NCBI GenBank assembly: GCA_947034885.2
Contig: OX344752.2
Location: forward strand, 6,324,001-6,388,000
Source: Thuidium tamariscinum
Taxonomy: Eukaryota > Streptophyta > Bryopsida > Hypnales > Thuidiaceae
DNA length: 64,000 bases
Reading direction: 5' to 3'
Shown: positions 45,815 to 56,771 of the stretch, one piece after another
Layout: every line of letters starts with the position of its first letter
How positions within the stretch are numbered: position 1 is the stretch's first letter
Translations under genes and position numbers: made by a program
Notes under the pieces: model-generated
Database searches by the model: none
What the model was told of the DNA's origin: nothing
What the model saw: only the letters and a program-made list of their open reading frames with translations

Positions 45815-47085
45815 ATTGTAGACAAGTACACTAACTTCAAAAATTGAATCTATGCTTGGGGTGATTGCAAGAAAGGGCTCTCCTTTTTGGCGTCACAATG
45901 GAAGTGACATTTGTGCCATTGGTTACAACTTTTGGGGTATTAATCCAATGTACTTGAAATTTTTATTGAAGATGGACAACTTGATAGTAAAGAAATTCCT
46001 TATTTTTCAGAAATTTCCAAAAAACATTTTCTAATTAAATTTTAATTTACCTAATTTGTCACACTTTGCAATTTAGGGTTTTTTAGTACTGTGGAGTATC
46101 CAAAATTAATGATGTAGACTTGAAATTTGTATGGTATATTTATACACTAAAGATTTATGAGTTGACCAAAAATATTTTTTAAAAACATTATTTTATGTCC
46201 TCTACATTGATGCAAACAGGGGCTCCTTGCGCATACAATTCTGAACATCGAAAATGGTTTCAAAATAATTCTTTTGGTGAAATCTCATCATCATCAATCC
46301 TTTCCAAATTGAAAATTTTTAGTTTTTTTTAAAATTGATTTTCCTATTTTTTACAAATTAAAATGTGAAAGTACTAATTTTCATGAGATTTTGCACTTTT
46401 CTAGTTCTCCTAGTTAGAGAATTTTCTTGAACTTTTCCTTCCTAGGGTACCTTCTTCTTAAAGGTATATTCATGAAAATTATTTTTCACATTTAAAAAAA
46501 AATTCTAATTAAATAGTACTCCTGAAAAAATTATGAGTACTATTCAAAACGAGACAAAAAATGGGAGGCCTTTCTTGCAATCACCCCTTGGTTTTGTTTT
46601 ACTCTGTACACCATATATTGAATTTGACTGGACAAAATGCAAATGATCAAACATTGGTGTTGTAGTCTTTGTGCACTATAATCCTTACAAAAAATCAAAG
46701 CAAAAAGAAATTATGGTTTGGAAGTAAATAAATTCCAAAGCTAACCACTCATAGACTCAGTTGTTGAGGCCAGATTCCTAATCATTCCAAAAATTGCCTA
46801 GGCTTCTTTTTTGAGCCTTCATGACTTGGATAATTTATTTCATATTATAATACAACATTTAAGACTCATTCCCATTGGTATTTTGAAAAGTTGACATACA
46901 CATGCGTTAAAAAAATTGTATATATGTAGTAGAAAATGTAGATAATTTGAATTTGAATGGAATTTGAAGATTTTTAATGAATCAAAGACTTAAAATGTCA
47001 ACTACAATCATAGAAGATTTGTAGGTTGCAATTTGAGTTGTTGTTGCATATGTTTTAAATAATTTTGAAAATATTTGTTATAATA
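45815..47085 (+). repeat. left arm of a large inverted repeat, interrupted by E2
   Basis: Positions 45815-45858 plus 46587-47085 read inverted as 47271-47815. Matching blocks include TTGAATTTGA.TGGACAAAATG, ATTATGGTTTGGA, ACTCAGTTGT.GAGGC, AATTTGAATTTGAA.GGAATTTGA and AATATTTGTTATAATACA. Net arm length is about 540 bp. Confidence 0.82.
45859..46586 (-). mobile_element. family E element, inverse copy E2 (4-bp TSD CTTG)
   Basis: The ends GGGTGATTGCAAGAAAGGGC and, inverted, GGGTGATTGCAAGAAAGGCC are bordered by CTTG at 45855-45858 and 46587-46590. It is 728 bp, and the interior is inverse to E1 and E3. It sits in the left arm of the inverted repeat. The right arm (about 47775-47800) preserves the site without the element. 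Confidence 0.88.
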
Positions 47086-47266
47086 CAGAATTCTGAAAGT
47101 AACATAGGCTATCACTTTTGACTCATATTTTCAAATGTCTTGATTTTTAGTAGACATCAAAGATATTCCTCGTCCCCACCTTCTATCAAAATTTGGGCCT
47201 AAAATATGAAAATCTCTACTCACATACTTGCCCGAAATTGCTATGTTGTTGTTGGTCCTTTAGGGG
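47086..47266 (+). mobile_element. TTAA-family right end fragment forming the loop
   Basis: The right end CCTTTAGGGG precedes TTAA (47267-47270), and about 170 bp of family sequence precede it. It separates the two arms of the inverted repeat; the left end is missing. Confidence 0.65.
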
Positions 47267-47270
47267 TTAA

Positions 47271-47815
47271 TTATGTATTATAACAAATATTGTCAAAATT
47301 ATTTAAAACACATGCAACAACAACTCAAATTGCAACCTACATATCTTCTTCTATGATTGTGATTGACATCTCAAGTCTTTGATTCATTAAAAATCTTCAA
47401 ATTCCTTTCAAATTCAAATTATCTACATTTTCTATCATTTATATATATTTTTTAATGCACATGTATGCCAAAATTTGAAAATACCAATGGAAATGAGTCA
47501 TAAATGGTGTATTACAACATGCAATAAAATATCCAAGTTATCAAGGCTCAAAAAGAAGCTTAGGTGATTTTTGGAGTCATTATAAATTTGCCTCTACAAC
47601 TGAGTCTATGGGGTGGTTAGCTTCGGAATTCATTTACATCCAAACCATAATTGCTTTTTTGCTTTGAATTTCTTATAGATTGTATTGCGCAAAGGATACT
47701 ATAACATTGATGTTTGTTCATCTTCATTTTGTCCACTCAAATTCAACATATGGTACACATAGCGAAACAAAACTAAGCATAGACTTAGTTTTTGGAATCA
47801 ATGTACACAACATCA
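47271..47815 (+). repeat. right arm of the large inverted repeat
   Basis: Inverse complement of the left arm, uninterrupted. Arms and loop together span about 2 kb including E2. Confidence 0.82.
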
Positions 47816-48197
47816 AGAGATTTTAAGGAAACCAAGGGGTTATGGAATTCCATAGTGTCATTAAAGTGTGGAATTGTGGAATCAAGCCAGAGAACCACTA
47901 TGAAATGATATATATTATTTTAGCAATATTTTGCTCAAAAGCAACACCAATTCTTTTGAGGGAAATATTAGGCAATAAATTCTTTCATTTTCAATGAATG
48001 ACATTGCTTATAATTTGTTACATTTTGAAAAGCTAATACCACTCTTTTTTGGATGAATATATACTCTTTATGCATAAATAATTTGAACTTAATACCATAA
48101 CATTCAGTAGCCCATAGAAGGACTGCCTTTCCCTTTGTGAAGTCTCCATCATCTAATTTCATCTGACATTTCTTGAAGTTTGCAACTGTAGTTATTG

Positions 48198-48223
48198 AAT
48201 GGTGTGGAATATTCCACACCATT
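48198..48223. other. perfect 26-bp palindrome
   Basis: The palindrome centres on GGTGTGGAATATTCCACACC and extends by AAT/ATT on either side without mismatch. Imperfect relatives GGTGTGGAATATGCCACACC and GTGGAATATGCCACACC occur at about 62758 and 62812, in a diverged repeat that shares CCATAACATTCAGTAGC. Confidence 0.85.
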
Positions 48224-48314
48224 TCATCCGATGGGAGGCAGTATGACAAGTTGCTACTGAATGTTATGATAATACTCATTTTCCATGTGTCATCCATTTA
48301 TATGGACATTGATA

Positions 48315-48740
48315 TAGTGGAAATACCTCAAACCATCAGTTTAAGCAATTCATCATAGTTGGAGGCATTTTTTTGTGAAAATAATATTTTTATAGTATAA
48401 TATGAGCGAGTGAAAATCATGAATATTAAAAAAAATTAAATTTTTTCGGATGTAGTATGTAATATCTATAGATTTTCAAAGTGTTGGCTCCCTAAACAAC
48501 TGGAACCATCTTATAGGTGTACCGTAAACTGAACTATGCTGAAATCAGTTGTCGGTGAATGAAAATTATACATGTGTCTTACAACTGGGTCAGCAAATAA
48601 AAGTTAAACATTTGTAGGACACTTTCATGAATGCTTATGGACAGATTTAATGATACTGTAGGATTCGCGAATGGATACAGTGACCGAAATGGGTGGGTTT
48701 TTTGGGGGGAAGGGTAAAACAGAAATGGGTGTTTCCACCA
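48315..48740 (+). mobile_element. family A MITE, copy A5, with a 10-bp flanking repeat
   Basis: The left end TAGTGGAAATACCTCAAACC and the right end GGGTGTTTCCACCA are followed by TA. The interior matches A1. GACATTGATA occurs both just before the left end (48306-48314 region) and just after the right end (48743-48752), which other copies do not show. Confidence 0.75.
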
Positions 48741-48749
48741 TAGACATTG

Positions 48750-48965
48750 ATAGTGCAGAAAACTGCATCTCTCCAGCAAATTATAAAAGTAAAGATGAAA
48801 ACCCCTCCCTGGTGTGAAAAGCACAAACAGATGTCGCCCACATGGTGGCGAAGGTCCCAAGGTCCTCGACATCAGCAGTACTGTAGTTGACAAACAGTCT
48901 CCGGGCTGGAGGATATTTTTTGTCCGAAGAGACGTCATCTGACTGCAGTCAAATTCATGGACATC
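48750..48965. repeat. dispersed repeat shared with 27900-28140
   Basis: See the partner entry. It is adjacent to the right side of copy A5. Confidence 0.5.
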
Positions 48966-49129
48966 ATGCTCGAGTAGGTAGCCTCGATCATCGTCGGTGG
49001 GTGCACTTTTACCTTGGGTTTTTTTTTCCCCCTTAAACAACTGATAGGGAATAGCAAAGGTGCATTCCACCAAATCTTGGAGAAGCTATTTGAATCAAGC
49101 TGTTGAAAACGTACTGGAGAATCTCCTCT

Positions 49130-49205
49130 GGGTTTGTGCCACTGTTCCTTGTTTTCAATGAAATGTGGCCATGTGTTTCCCATAAAAATAAAAAGAAAGA
49201 AAGAA
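49130..49205 (+). repeat. LINE-tail fragment, plus orientation
   Basis: GTTTTCAATGAAATGTGGCC then ATGTGTTTCCCATAAAAATA and an AAAG-rich run. Confidence 0.5.
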
Positions 49206-49349
49206 AATCACTTAACTTACTGGAGTTAACCGCTATCAAGGGGTACAGTGTTAAGGGAGCGTTGGTGGTGGTGAGTAAGCTGACCTTGTAATTTGTCTCC
49301 TGGTTCTAGAAGGAGGGCCCGAAGACCACCAGTTAAAAAATCTAGTTTT

Positions 49350-49440
49350 TTGGGGTTTTTTTCCAAAACAAATGGAATTTCATTGCCAAACACTGAGTAC
49401 AAAGCAGCCAAGCCTAACAGGCTGGACAAAAATCTCGGGG
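49350..49440 (-). repeat. LINE 3' tail, minus orientation
   Basis: The sequence from AACAAATGGAATTTCATTGC through CACTGAGTACAAAGCAGCCA to AGGCTGGACAAAA is almost identical to 37250-37315, so this is a severely truncated insertion of the same LINE family. Confidence 0.75.
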
Positions 49441-49501
49441 TTTCATTTCTGCTGATACCATATTTCTCATTTTCCCAAAAACACCGATTAACAATAAACT
49501 A

Positions 49502-49639
49502 AGGGCCACTTCACACTACGGCCGTCCAAGTGGAGAGGCCATAATCTAATTGACGAAAATGATGGTTTTCTCAAATCTGATTGGTGGAAATCAACGGACT
49601 GTCAATCTTTCAATCTTTGGCCATAGTGTGAAGCGCCCC
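49502..49639. mobile_element. 138-bp TA-flanked MITE (family F)
   Basis: AGGGCCACTTCACACTACGG at the left pairs with the inverted right end GGGGCGCTTCACACTATGG. TA borders both ends (49500-49501, 49640-49641). Inner ATTGACGAAAATGATGG has a partial inverted partner near 49590. No copy elsewhere in the window was found. Confidence 0.78.
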
Positions 49640-49769
49640 TAACAAGTCGGTCTCCCTAAACATTAATAAATAATAAAACCTTGCAAATTGAAAATGAAAT
49701 GGAAGAGTGAAGTTGGATTGATACAATTCGATACTAGACTTGAAGTGAACTTGCACTTTCAACTCCTAC

Positions 49770-50480
49770 GAGACTAGGGCCATTTTTGGGGGTAAAAAAA
49801 TCACTCAAAACTGCTGATTTTGTTGAGTTCATGGAAGAAAATTAATAAATAAAAATTATATTTATCTATCTATCTTAGAATTGAACTATAGGATCTTGTA
49901 CGCTATTTGTCTGAGATTATGTGATAAAAATTTCATGAAGTTTGATGAAGTAAATTGAAAGATATTAGCATTCAAAGTTTGAGGGGGAAAAAACCCTAAA
50001 AATTGGATACTAGACGACAATTTTAGATGACTTTGAGGCTCCCATTTTTGAAATAAATTTGCACTTTGAACTTTGAAAGGGAATTCTTTTTGTCTCGAGG
50101 ATTTGAGTTGAAATTATAGGGAAAAAAATCTCAAAAAAATCCACTTGATTTCCATTCCTTAAAAAATGATTTTGTAGAAGGAAGTCCAAGATTAAATGAA
50201 AAACTAAAATGTCAATAGCTCTAAAGTGGGGATTGAAACACAATAATCTCAATGTTGAGGTTGTTCTAGCAAGCAAACTTGATGTAGTCAAACAATTTTT
50301 TTTTGAAAAATTATAAAAATTGTATTAAAAAATGATTCTTTTAAGTTTAAAAAAAAAAGTATAGCTCAAATTGCTTGAAAAATAGGATTATTTATAACTT
50401 CCAAACCACTAATCCAAAATGGAATGAATAAAGCTTCACATGCAGAAAAGAAATGCAAATTTAAAAAATAATAATAGTAG
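49770..50480 (+). repeat. copy of the element interior at 44640-45240
   Basis: It matches in order, for example TTAGAAT..AACTATA..ATCTT, TTTCATGAAGTTTGA and AAAGATATTAGCATT. No bordering TTAA pair was identified with certainty. Confidence 0.5.
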
Positions 50481-50908
50481 TTTCAAGTATTTGTGTATTT
50501 ATTTATCTATGTATTGACTTGAAACTTTGTTCTTCTAAAGGTATAACTTTTTCTCCCAAGCACTTTAGACTAGTTAATGTCATTGGAGGCCAACCTCAAG
50601 GTTTTGATAGAAATATTAGAAAGAGTCACAATTAGGAAAAGTCCATTTAGTAAATTTGCTCACCACCTAATGTGGCAAAGCTAGTTTGGTTTGATGAACT
50701 TGCTAAAATTTCTTCTCGACTCAAAATGGTGAGTAAAAAAGTTTAAGAAGTTTGTAGATAAGATTGTGACCCTTTGTTGTGTAAGGCCACAACAATGTTA
50801 CTCATATAAGATTTTTTTTAAAGTGTAACTTGGGCCTCATAAATTTGGAAGAGAGTTGAATTTGATACTCAAATTTTATAATGATAATTTAAAAAAATAA
50901 TGTTTTAA

Positions 50909-51885
50909 CCCTAATAAAAGTCCTAAACTACATTTTTTGGAAACATATGTAGTAATTGTAGGCAGCTTGCTACAAATGAAGTTGTTGTTTTTATCATTGA
51001 AATTTTCATACAATATGTGATGAAGGAATAGCTTTTAAGGTCCAACAATTTTGAACACATGGTTAAAAAGTTATTGCATGATATGTGATTTTCTTTGATC
51101 TTTGGATAGCTTGAGTAGCTTAGAAAACGTCTTCAAAAAATCACAGTTTGAAAAAACAAATAATTGAAATTGATTCTTTAGATTTATATGTATGTGGAAA
51201 ACTTTGAATCATTCCATTTTGAATAATGAGATGAAAGTTATAGGATTTTCACTTTGTAGGTAGTTATGAAATCTTTACTGTCCATAAGATAAATTTTAAA
51301 ATTCTCTATTTAGTTCTATTTTCAATATTTTTGGAACTATTTTTAAGAAATAAGGTGTAGATTATAATACTATAACTATTTGGATTGGAATTTTGCAATT
51401 CCATTAGTAAATTCTCAACAATTTAGTATTTTGAAACATTTTCTATTTCTTTCTATTTACTAAATTTTTTTCTTTATGTTGTATAATTATGGCAAATTTC
51501 GTTAAAATGGCGGTATTCCATTAGTTTGACATTTTTGACAGTTCAGACTGTGCGGTTTGAAATCTAAAACAATCATAGATTTCGAAATCTACATGTGTTG
51601 TAGATGTATGAAATCTACACTTGTCTAAGATGTTTTAGACTACGCGGTCTGAAATCTAAACTTATCATATATTTTGAAAATCTATATGTGTCCTAGATGT
51701 TTGAAAGCTATACCATTTCTAGATGTCAGTTTTCAGTTCAGACCACGTGGTCTGAAAAATGGCATAAGGAATACCGCCAGTTTAACAAAATTTGCCATAA
51801 TTACAAAAATTACAAACTTATAGCCAACTTGCCTTAAAAGATCGAATCCAAAGATGGTGCCAACTGTACCCAACATTCTTGGTAT
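50909..51885 (-). mobile_element. TTAA-family element, inverse, partial, interrupted by G
   Basis: The left border TTAA (50905-50908) is followed by CCCTAATAAAAG. The interior is inverse to 18023-18966 and continues past the nested element to about 51885, where similarity ends (GAATCCAAAGATG). Confidence 0.65.
51486..51803. mobile_element. TA-flanked MITE family G, nested
   Basis: ATTATGGCAAATTTCGTTAA at the left pairs with TTAACAAAATTTGCCATAAT at the right, and the inverted repeat extends to GGCGGTATTCC on both sides (about 34 bp). Inside are related palindromic blocks, including CAGACCACGTGGTCTG (51737-51752), AGACTACGCGGTCTG and repeated GAAATCTA. The intact TTAA copies read TGTACAATTCC at this site, so TA was duplicated on insertion. 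Confidence 0.78.
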
Positions 51886-52160
51886 GCTTTTCAACATTTT
51901 ATCAACGCTTAGAGGATGACAAAGCATTTTCAACTCTTGAAGGATGGACTAGTAATGGTAAAGACTATGCATTTTGATACCATGGGAATCATCACAATAA
52001 AAAACCCTAGAGGCACTCATTAGAAGTCAAATTATTGTAGAAGATCTCCCGTTTCCACCACTAATTTCGAAGATGAATAGTTGTATTTTTGTCCTCCATA
52101 GGAGAATTTGTTGTGGTTAATGGGACGCCAAATGTCCGCCTCACCATAGTTTATGGGTTA
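51886..52160 (-). repeat. decayed inverse relative of the element at 41812-42037
   Basis: Read inverted it shows CTTCTA.AGTAGTTTGACTTC-like and CCATGG/CCATAG blocks in the order of 41812-42037. The ends are not preserved. Confidence 0.35.
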
Positions 52161-52249
52161 AATGAGAATTTTGCTGAATTGGCAGTTTGGCACAAATCTG
52201 GACTCCAAAGATCGTGACATGCATGCATGTGAGGCACCCCAAATTACGT

Positions 52250-52450
52250 CTGAGTGAAATTTAGGGTGCAGGCTGCCTGCCCTAAAAAGTCGGTGCCAAA
52301 GTCATGGAAATCCTACGTTGAATCAGTTGTGCTTATGAGTCTTCAGTTGTCCCCACCAAGCCACTCTGGCTGGCATTTGTCATGAATTGTTTGCATTGTT
52401 TGCAATGAACTTTCGTCCATATGTGTCAAATATATATATTTTTAAAAAGT
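52250..52450 (+). repeat. LINE/SINE-type 3' fragment, plus orientation
   Basis: CCCCACCAAGCCACTCTGGC followed by TTTGCAATGAACTTTCGTCC and ATATGTGTCAAATATATATA resembles the ends at 17400-17520 and 55640-55740, a second tail type of the LINE/SINE group. Confidence 0.5.
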
Positions 52451-52725
52451 CATGGAATTCAGTCAATACCTAACAGGGAAATTCACTCTGGAAATCGTAG
52501 TTGACTACCAACCTTACATTGAAGATACGCAACGCGTTATTCAACTTGAATTACAGCTGCACCGCAACACGGTCCATTTTGTAGTCTGACAGAGTCGTCT
52601 TGGATTCTCTGGATGTGCCCACGAGGTTAAAATGTTGTGTTGCAAAGTGCCTCTAATTGTGGCATTAGAAGTGCATTGAGCTCTAAAAACTAGGAGTCTA
52701 GGACTAATGGTCATTGATGGTTTAA

Positions 52726-53662
52726 CTCCTAAATGCTCAAGGCCGTTTTTTAGCTTCTTAGAATTTTTTTTGAATAGAACAAAAAGACAACATTTTGATA
52801 AGTTTTATCGATTTAAATTAGTTTGACATGTTTGAATTATAACCACGTGAATTCAAACCAGGCGTGTTAGAGATCATATGGAAAAAGAAAAGAAAAGCAC
52901 TTATAGATTAAAAGATTATAATGTTTGATCATTCATAAGGATATTACAACTAAGAAAGTCTTTCAACCCTCTTTTCATAGGTCAAATTGAAAATTGATGT
53001 CATCAAAAAGATATCATGCATATTAATCCTAGTCAATTTACAGCTTTGCAAAATTTACACTATAATTTTTTCAAATTAATTTCTAAATAATGTGATTTTT
53101 TCTCTAAGATCTAGTGTATTTGAGACTTATTTTTGAGAGTCCTCAATACTAAAATATCAAGATTTGCAATACACTCTTGCCCCAACTCTTGCACAAAATC
53201 TTGAATAGAAAATCATAATCTTTCATTTTTAAAATTAGATTTTGATACTAAAATTAGACTTCAAGAAATAGTTTGCCAAAAAAGTACTAAAAGTAGTAAC
53301 TTGGTAATGTTTTATTTAACTAAAAATACATGATGACACCTAAAATTGGTGCCTTATGTATTTTTGGAATAATAGATATGAAGGCAAAATCATCAAATGC
53401 AAAGACTTTAAAGTAAAGAGGTTCAAAGCCAAAAACTCTTACTAGTCAAGTAAGGTATAAATTTTTTTTGTTTATTTTAGTATAGATGTAAATAATTTTC
53501 AATCTACTCACTTAAAGTTCATGAAATTTCTTCCATAAATTTATAAACTAGTCTTGTACGAAACCCTATAGTTAGATATGAAAGAAAAATTGTATTATTT
53601 TGCTCTTTGCAATGGATATGACAGTTTTGAGTGGCTTTTGATGAAGAAAAGACCTTGGGGCT
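52726..53662. mobile_element. candidate TTAA-flanked element (937 bp)
   Basis: TTAA at 52722-52725 and 53663-53666 border the segment. The left end CTCCTAAATGCTCAAGG resembles family ends, while the right end GACCTTGGGGCT is weaker. Length fits the main family. Confidence 0.35.
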
Positions 53663-53669
53663 TTAAGGT

Positions 53670-54220
53670 AGATTGATACCTTATGTAGGTAGGAACCACA
53701 ATGTGGGACAATATATCTATATTCCTTTATTATTAGGTTGAATACAAAAAAATGTTTTACAATTCTTTGCTTACTAAAAAAGTATGTAAATTTCACAACA
53801 CACATCCTATCATTCTTACAAGGCTACAATAAATATTGAACCTATTCAATACTATGCTATCCTAAATGTCACTTTTATTTTTATGTTATGTTTGTATGGT
53901 TTCTATATGCCTTATTCCAACGTGCATTAGAATTTATTGACAACGAAGCTCTTCAGCTTGGAGTTGGATGTGGCTAGCAAAGAAAAAGTAGTCCACAATT
54001 GACCCAATTAGGGATGGAAGGAAACCAATCATGCCAAAATTTTCTCTCCAAACACATTTAAGATAGTGTCCCTCCCATGCTTATTGACTCTTGCTTAATC
54101 TTGTTAGTTTATTGGTTTGTAGATTGCAATACTTCAATTCTTATGTTTTTAATCAACTTAGACACATGTTGGTTCTTGATTCTACCAAGTCATTAATACA
54201 AGAGCTTAAAAAAATTTGGC
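53670..54220. other. no recognised feature
   Basis: AT-rich, no element ends or genes recognised. Confidence 0.35.
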
Positions 54221-54297
54221 GTGTTCTTGAAGGTAAGAATGAATAGAAGACAGAAGCATTCAATACTACAGAAAGTCAAAATTGCAATGGATAGATT

Positions 54298-54970
54298 CAT
54301 TGAGAGAATAAAAATGTGTTGAGGTATGCTTAAGGTCTTCAAGCACATTTCAAAACTTTTTTTACAAAACTTTTTTTTTCATTCAAATTCAATGAGAAAC
54401 CAAAAGAAAAAGGAAAGAAGATATAAACATGCTTGAAAAGTGCTTGAAAACTACTTCAAGCATACCTCAACACATTTTTATTTTCTCATTGTATTTGAAG
54501 ATTTTTTTCTTAATGACACGCTCAACGTGTGCTTGAGGTAGCACACCTCAACATACTTTTTATTTTCTCATGGAATTCAAAAAAAAATCTTTTAATGTGC
54601 TCGAAGTGTGCTTGAGATGTGCTTGAGCCTTGAAGCAAACTTCCTTTATCCCCTTTCCATTTTCACATTGAGCCTATAGAAAAAAAAAATTAATGTGCTT
54701 GAGGTGTACTTTGAATTAGGCTTGAAACCTCAAGCTTATCTCAACACACTTTTTACATTCTCATTAAGTTGAAAGAAAGAAAATTGTAAAGTGCTTGAAG
54801 TGTATATAGGTAGACCTCAAGCACACCTCAACACACTTTTTATTTTCTCATTGAATCTAAAAATCAGTAAATAAATAAAATGAGATCAAAATGTACTTTA
54901 GATGTTCTTGAAGTAGATCTCACCCACACCTCAGCCACACCTCAAGCATACCTTAGCAAGCTCTTTCGTC
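54298..54970. repeat. tandem array of ~85-115 bp units with one inverted unit
   Basis: About six plus units contain CACCTCAACACACTTTTTATTTTCTCATTGAA followed by A-rich sequence and GTGCTTGA.GTGTGCTTGA. The first unit (54298-54335) is in opposite orientation and pairs with 54450-54490: AATGTGTTGAGGTATGCTT against AAGCATACCTCAACACATT. Confidence 0.8.
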
Positions 54971-55059
54971 TTATATTTTTAAAGTTTTACTCCGTATATT
55001 GTAAATTTCTGCAAGCCCATTCCTTAAATTTTTTTTAAAAAAAAATCCACAAGCTCGGC

Positions 55060-55780
55060 AACCAGCCATGGCGGCCAGAGTTCAAGCACCTTGAATCTCC
55101 CTGATGGCAGTAAAGTGTCAGTGATTGTCCTTTTTTCATGTGGGGATGACCGCGGTGATTCTTGTCTACTCTGTGAGAACAAGCCCCGGGAGGTACAGGG
55201 CTCGCGCCACCCTTTTCCCTGACCCTGTTGGAGGGGGATGGGTGGGGATGCTTTCAGGGGTTCAGTTCACACCACTGGGTCAAGAACTGAAACAGGGTGC
55301 TGGGGGCCCCAAACCGCTGACTATTCCGGGAAATCCACACCGCACGATATTGATCTGATATTGGGTTTTTGTGGTTTTCAATGGGTGTGATGAAGGCGAT
55401 GTTCCTAGCACACCCAAACACCGAAACACCATTCTTATTGTTTTGTTGAGAATTTCCAAGTGCACCATTCAACTCTGTCATGGAATTCCTGTCATCTTGC
55501 TTTAGACTTCACTCCCCATGAGACTGGGTGCCCAAGTCCCGCCAAGGAAGTGTGTTGACAAGTCTGAGGAGGCATCAATACAAATTGTACGAGCAAGGTG
55601 TTTTTGGCATTCAGTTTGGTGAAGGCGTCCTTGTGCAGAACTCAAATTCTCTACGACCAAGCCACCTGGGGCTGGCTTCAATGTAACTCCATTCTTTGGC
55701 AATGACATTCCATACCATGTGTTTCCAACAAAAATTAAAAAATTAAAAAAAAAAAATTAAAACTTTAAGAACTTTAAAAG
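55060..55780 (+). repeat. GC-richer retroelement-like fragment ending in an A-rich tail
   Basis: The stretch is richer in GC than the surroundings and contains AACTGAAACAGGGTGCTGGG, similar to subterminal blocks of family D. It ends with CCACCTGGGGCTGGCTTCAA, TTGGCAATGACATTCCATACC, ATGTGTTTCCAACAAAAATT and A-rich runs. Frames are short and unrecognised. Probably a decayed LINE or SINE 3' part. Confidence 0.4.
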
Positions 55781-56349
55781 GCAGAAAATTCAATGTGCAG
55801 CCAGGGTCTTGTTTCCATCTCAACTCTTTGCAGTTAAGGGATCTTTGGCTTGTGTCGGGAAAAAATAACATTAAAAAAAAAAAATCCGTGCAATCATAAA
55901 AATATAGTACTGGGAATGGAGAACACAGCTACGTTAGCTCACATGGAGTTGCAGAAAGATGTGGGGCATGTACCCAATGAGAATTTGCCAAAAAAATCGT
56001 CGTAACTTTCGGCGAGTATTTCATCTCAAGAGTCCTGCAACGTACACAAACACATTAGTCTTACACATGGGCCCTCTCACATAAATCTCAACGAATTGGC
56101 GATAATATTGTTGTGACTAAAGCAACATATCACATATTTATCAAGAATGGAGGTAGCAAGCCAAAGTACATTAGTACGAAGTGCCTTTCAAAGAGGGCTT
56201 TCACGGTATTTATATACAAAGGAAAGAAGGTGGAATAAAACCTCCTCTAGTGTTCACCTAAAAGAATCTCAACTACCATTCATTGACAATCCATCTTTCA
56301 CTGTTTAGAGAACACATAATTATATTTTTTTAACACGTATTTAATTGAG

Positions 56350-56500
56350 GTTTGAGCTTTTAGAGCTTTAGATACTTGAAAGACTAAGTCTTTGGATCGG
56401 ATTTATCAGAAAGACTAGGTCTTCGGACTTGACTTATTTCAAAGACAATGTCTTTGGACCTAATTTACTTGAAAGACTAATTCTTGGACTTGAGGTAATT
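56350..56500 (+). repeat. ~45-bp tandem units (GAAAGACTA..TCTT.GGA)
   Basis: Four imperfect units repeat TGAAAGACTAAGTCTTTGGA followed by CTTGAC/CCTAA-TTATTT.AA. Confidence 0.75.
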
Positions 56501-56771
56501 TAACATCCTAATTTTCTAAGCTTAAGGTTCATTGAACCTCAAACTATTGACCAAAAATGACCTTTGACACATTTCAAAAAGCCCTTTATAAGAAATGATT
56601 TTGAGTTCTCTTGCGTTTGAGTAACGTAACATGATTTTAAATCAACCCCACTTGAATTGCAACAATGAATCATCTCTAACCTGCTTTCAACTTCAACTTG
56701 TGAATTGCATAACATTCTCAAATATAAATGTATGAAGGAGCTAATCTTCCTTCTGAAGTGCTTGTATAGTC

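Noticed and set aside
55125..55708. Short frames in the GC-richer fragment as a possible host gene
   Set aside because: Frames are short, overlap on both strands, and the segment ends in a retroelement-like tail, so a decayed element is more likely.
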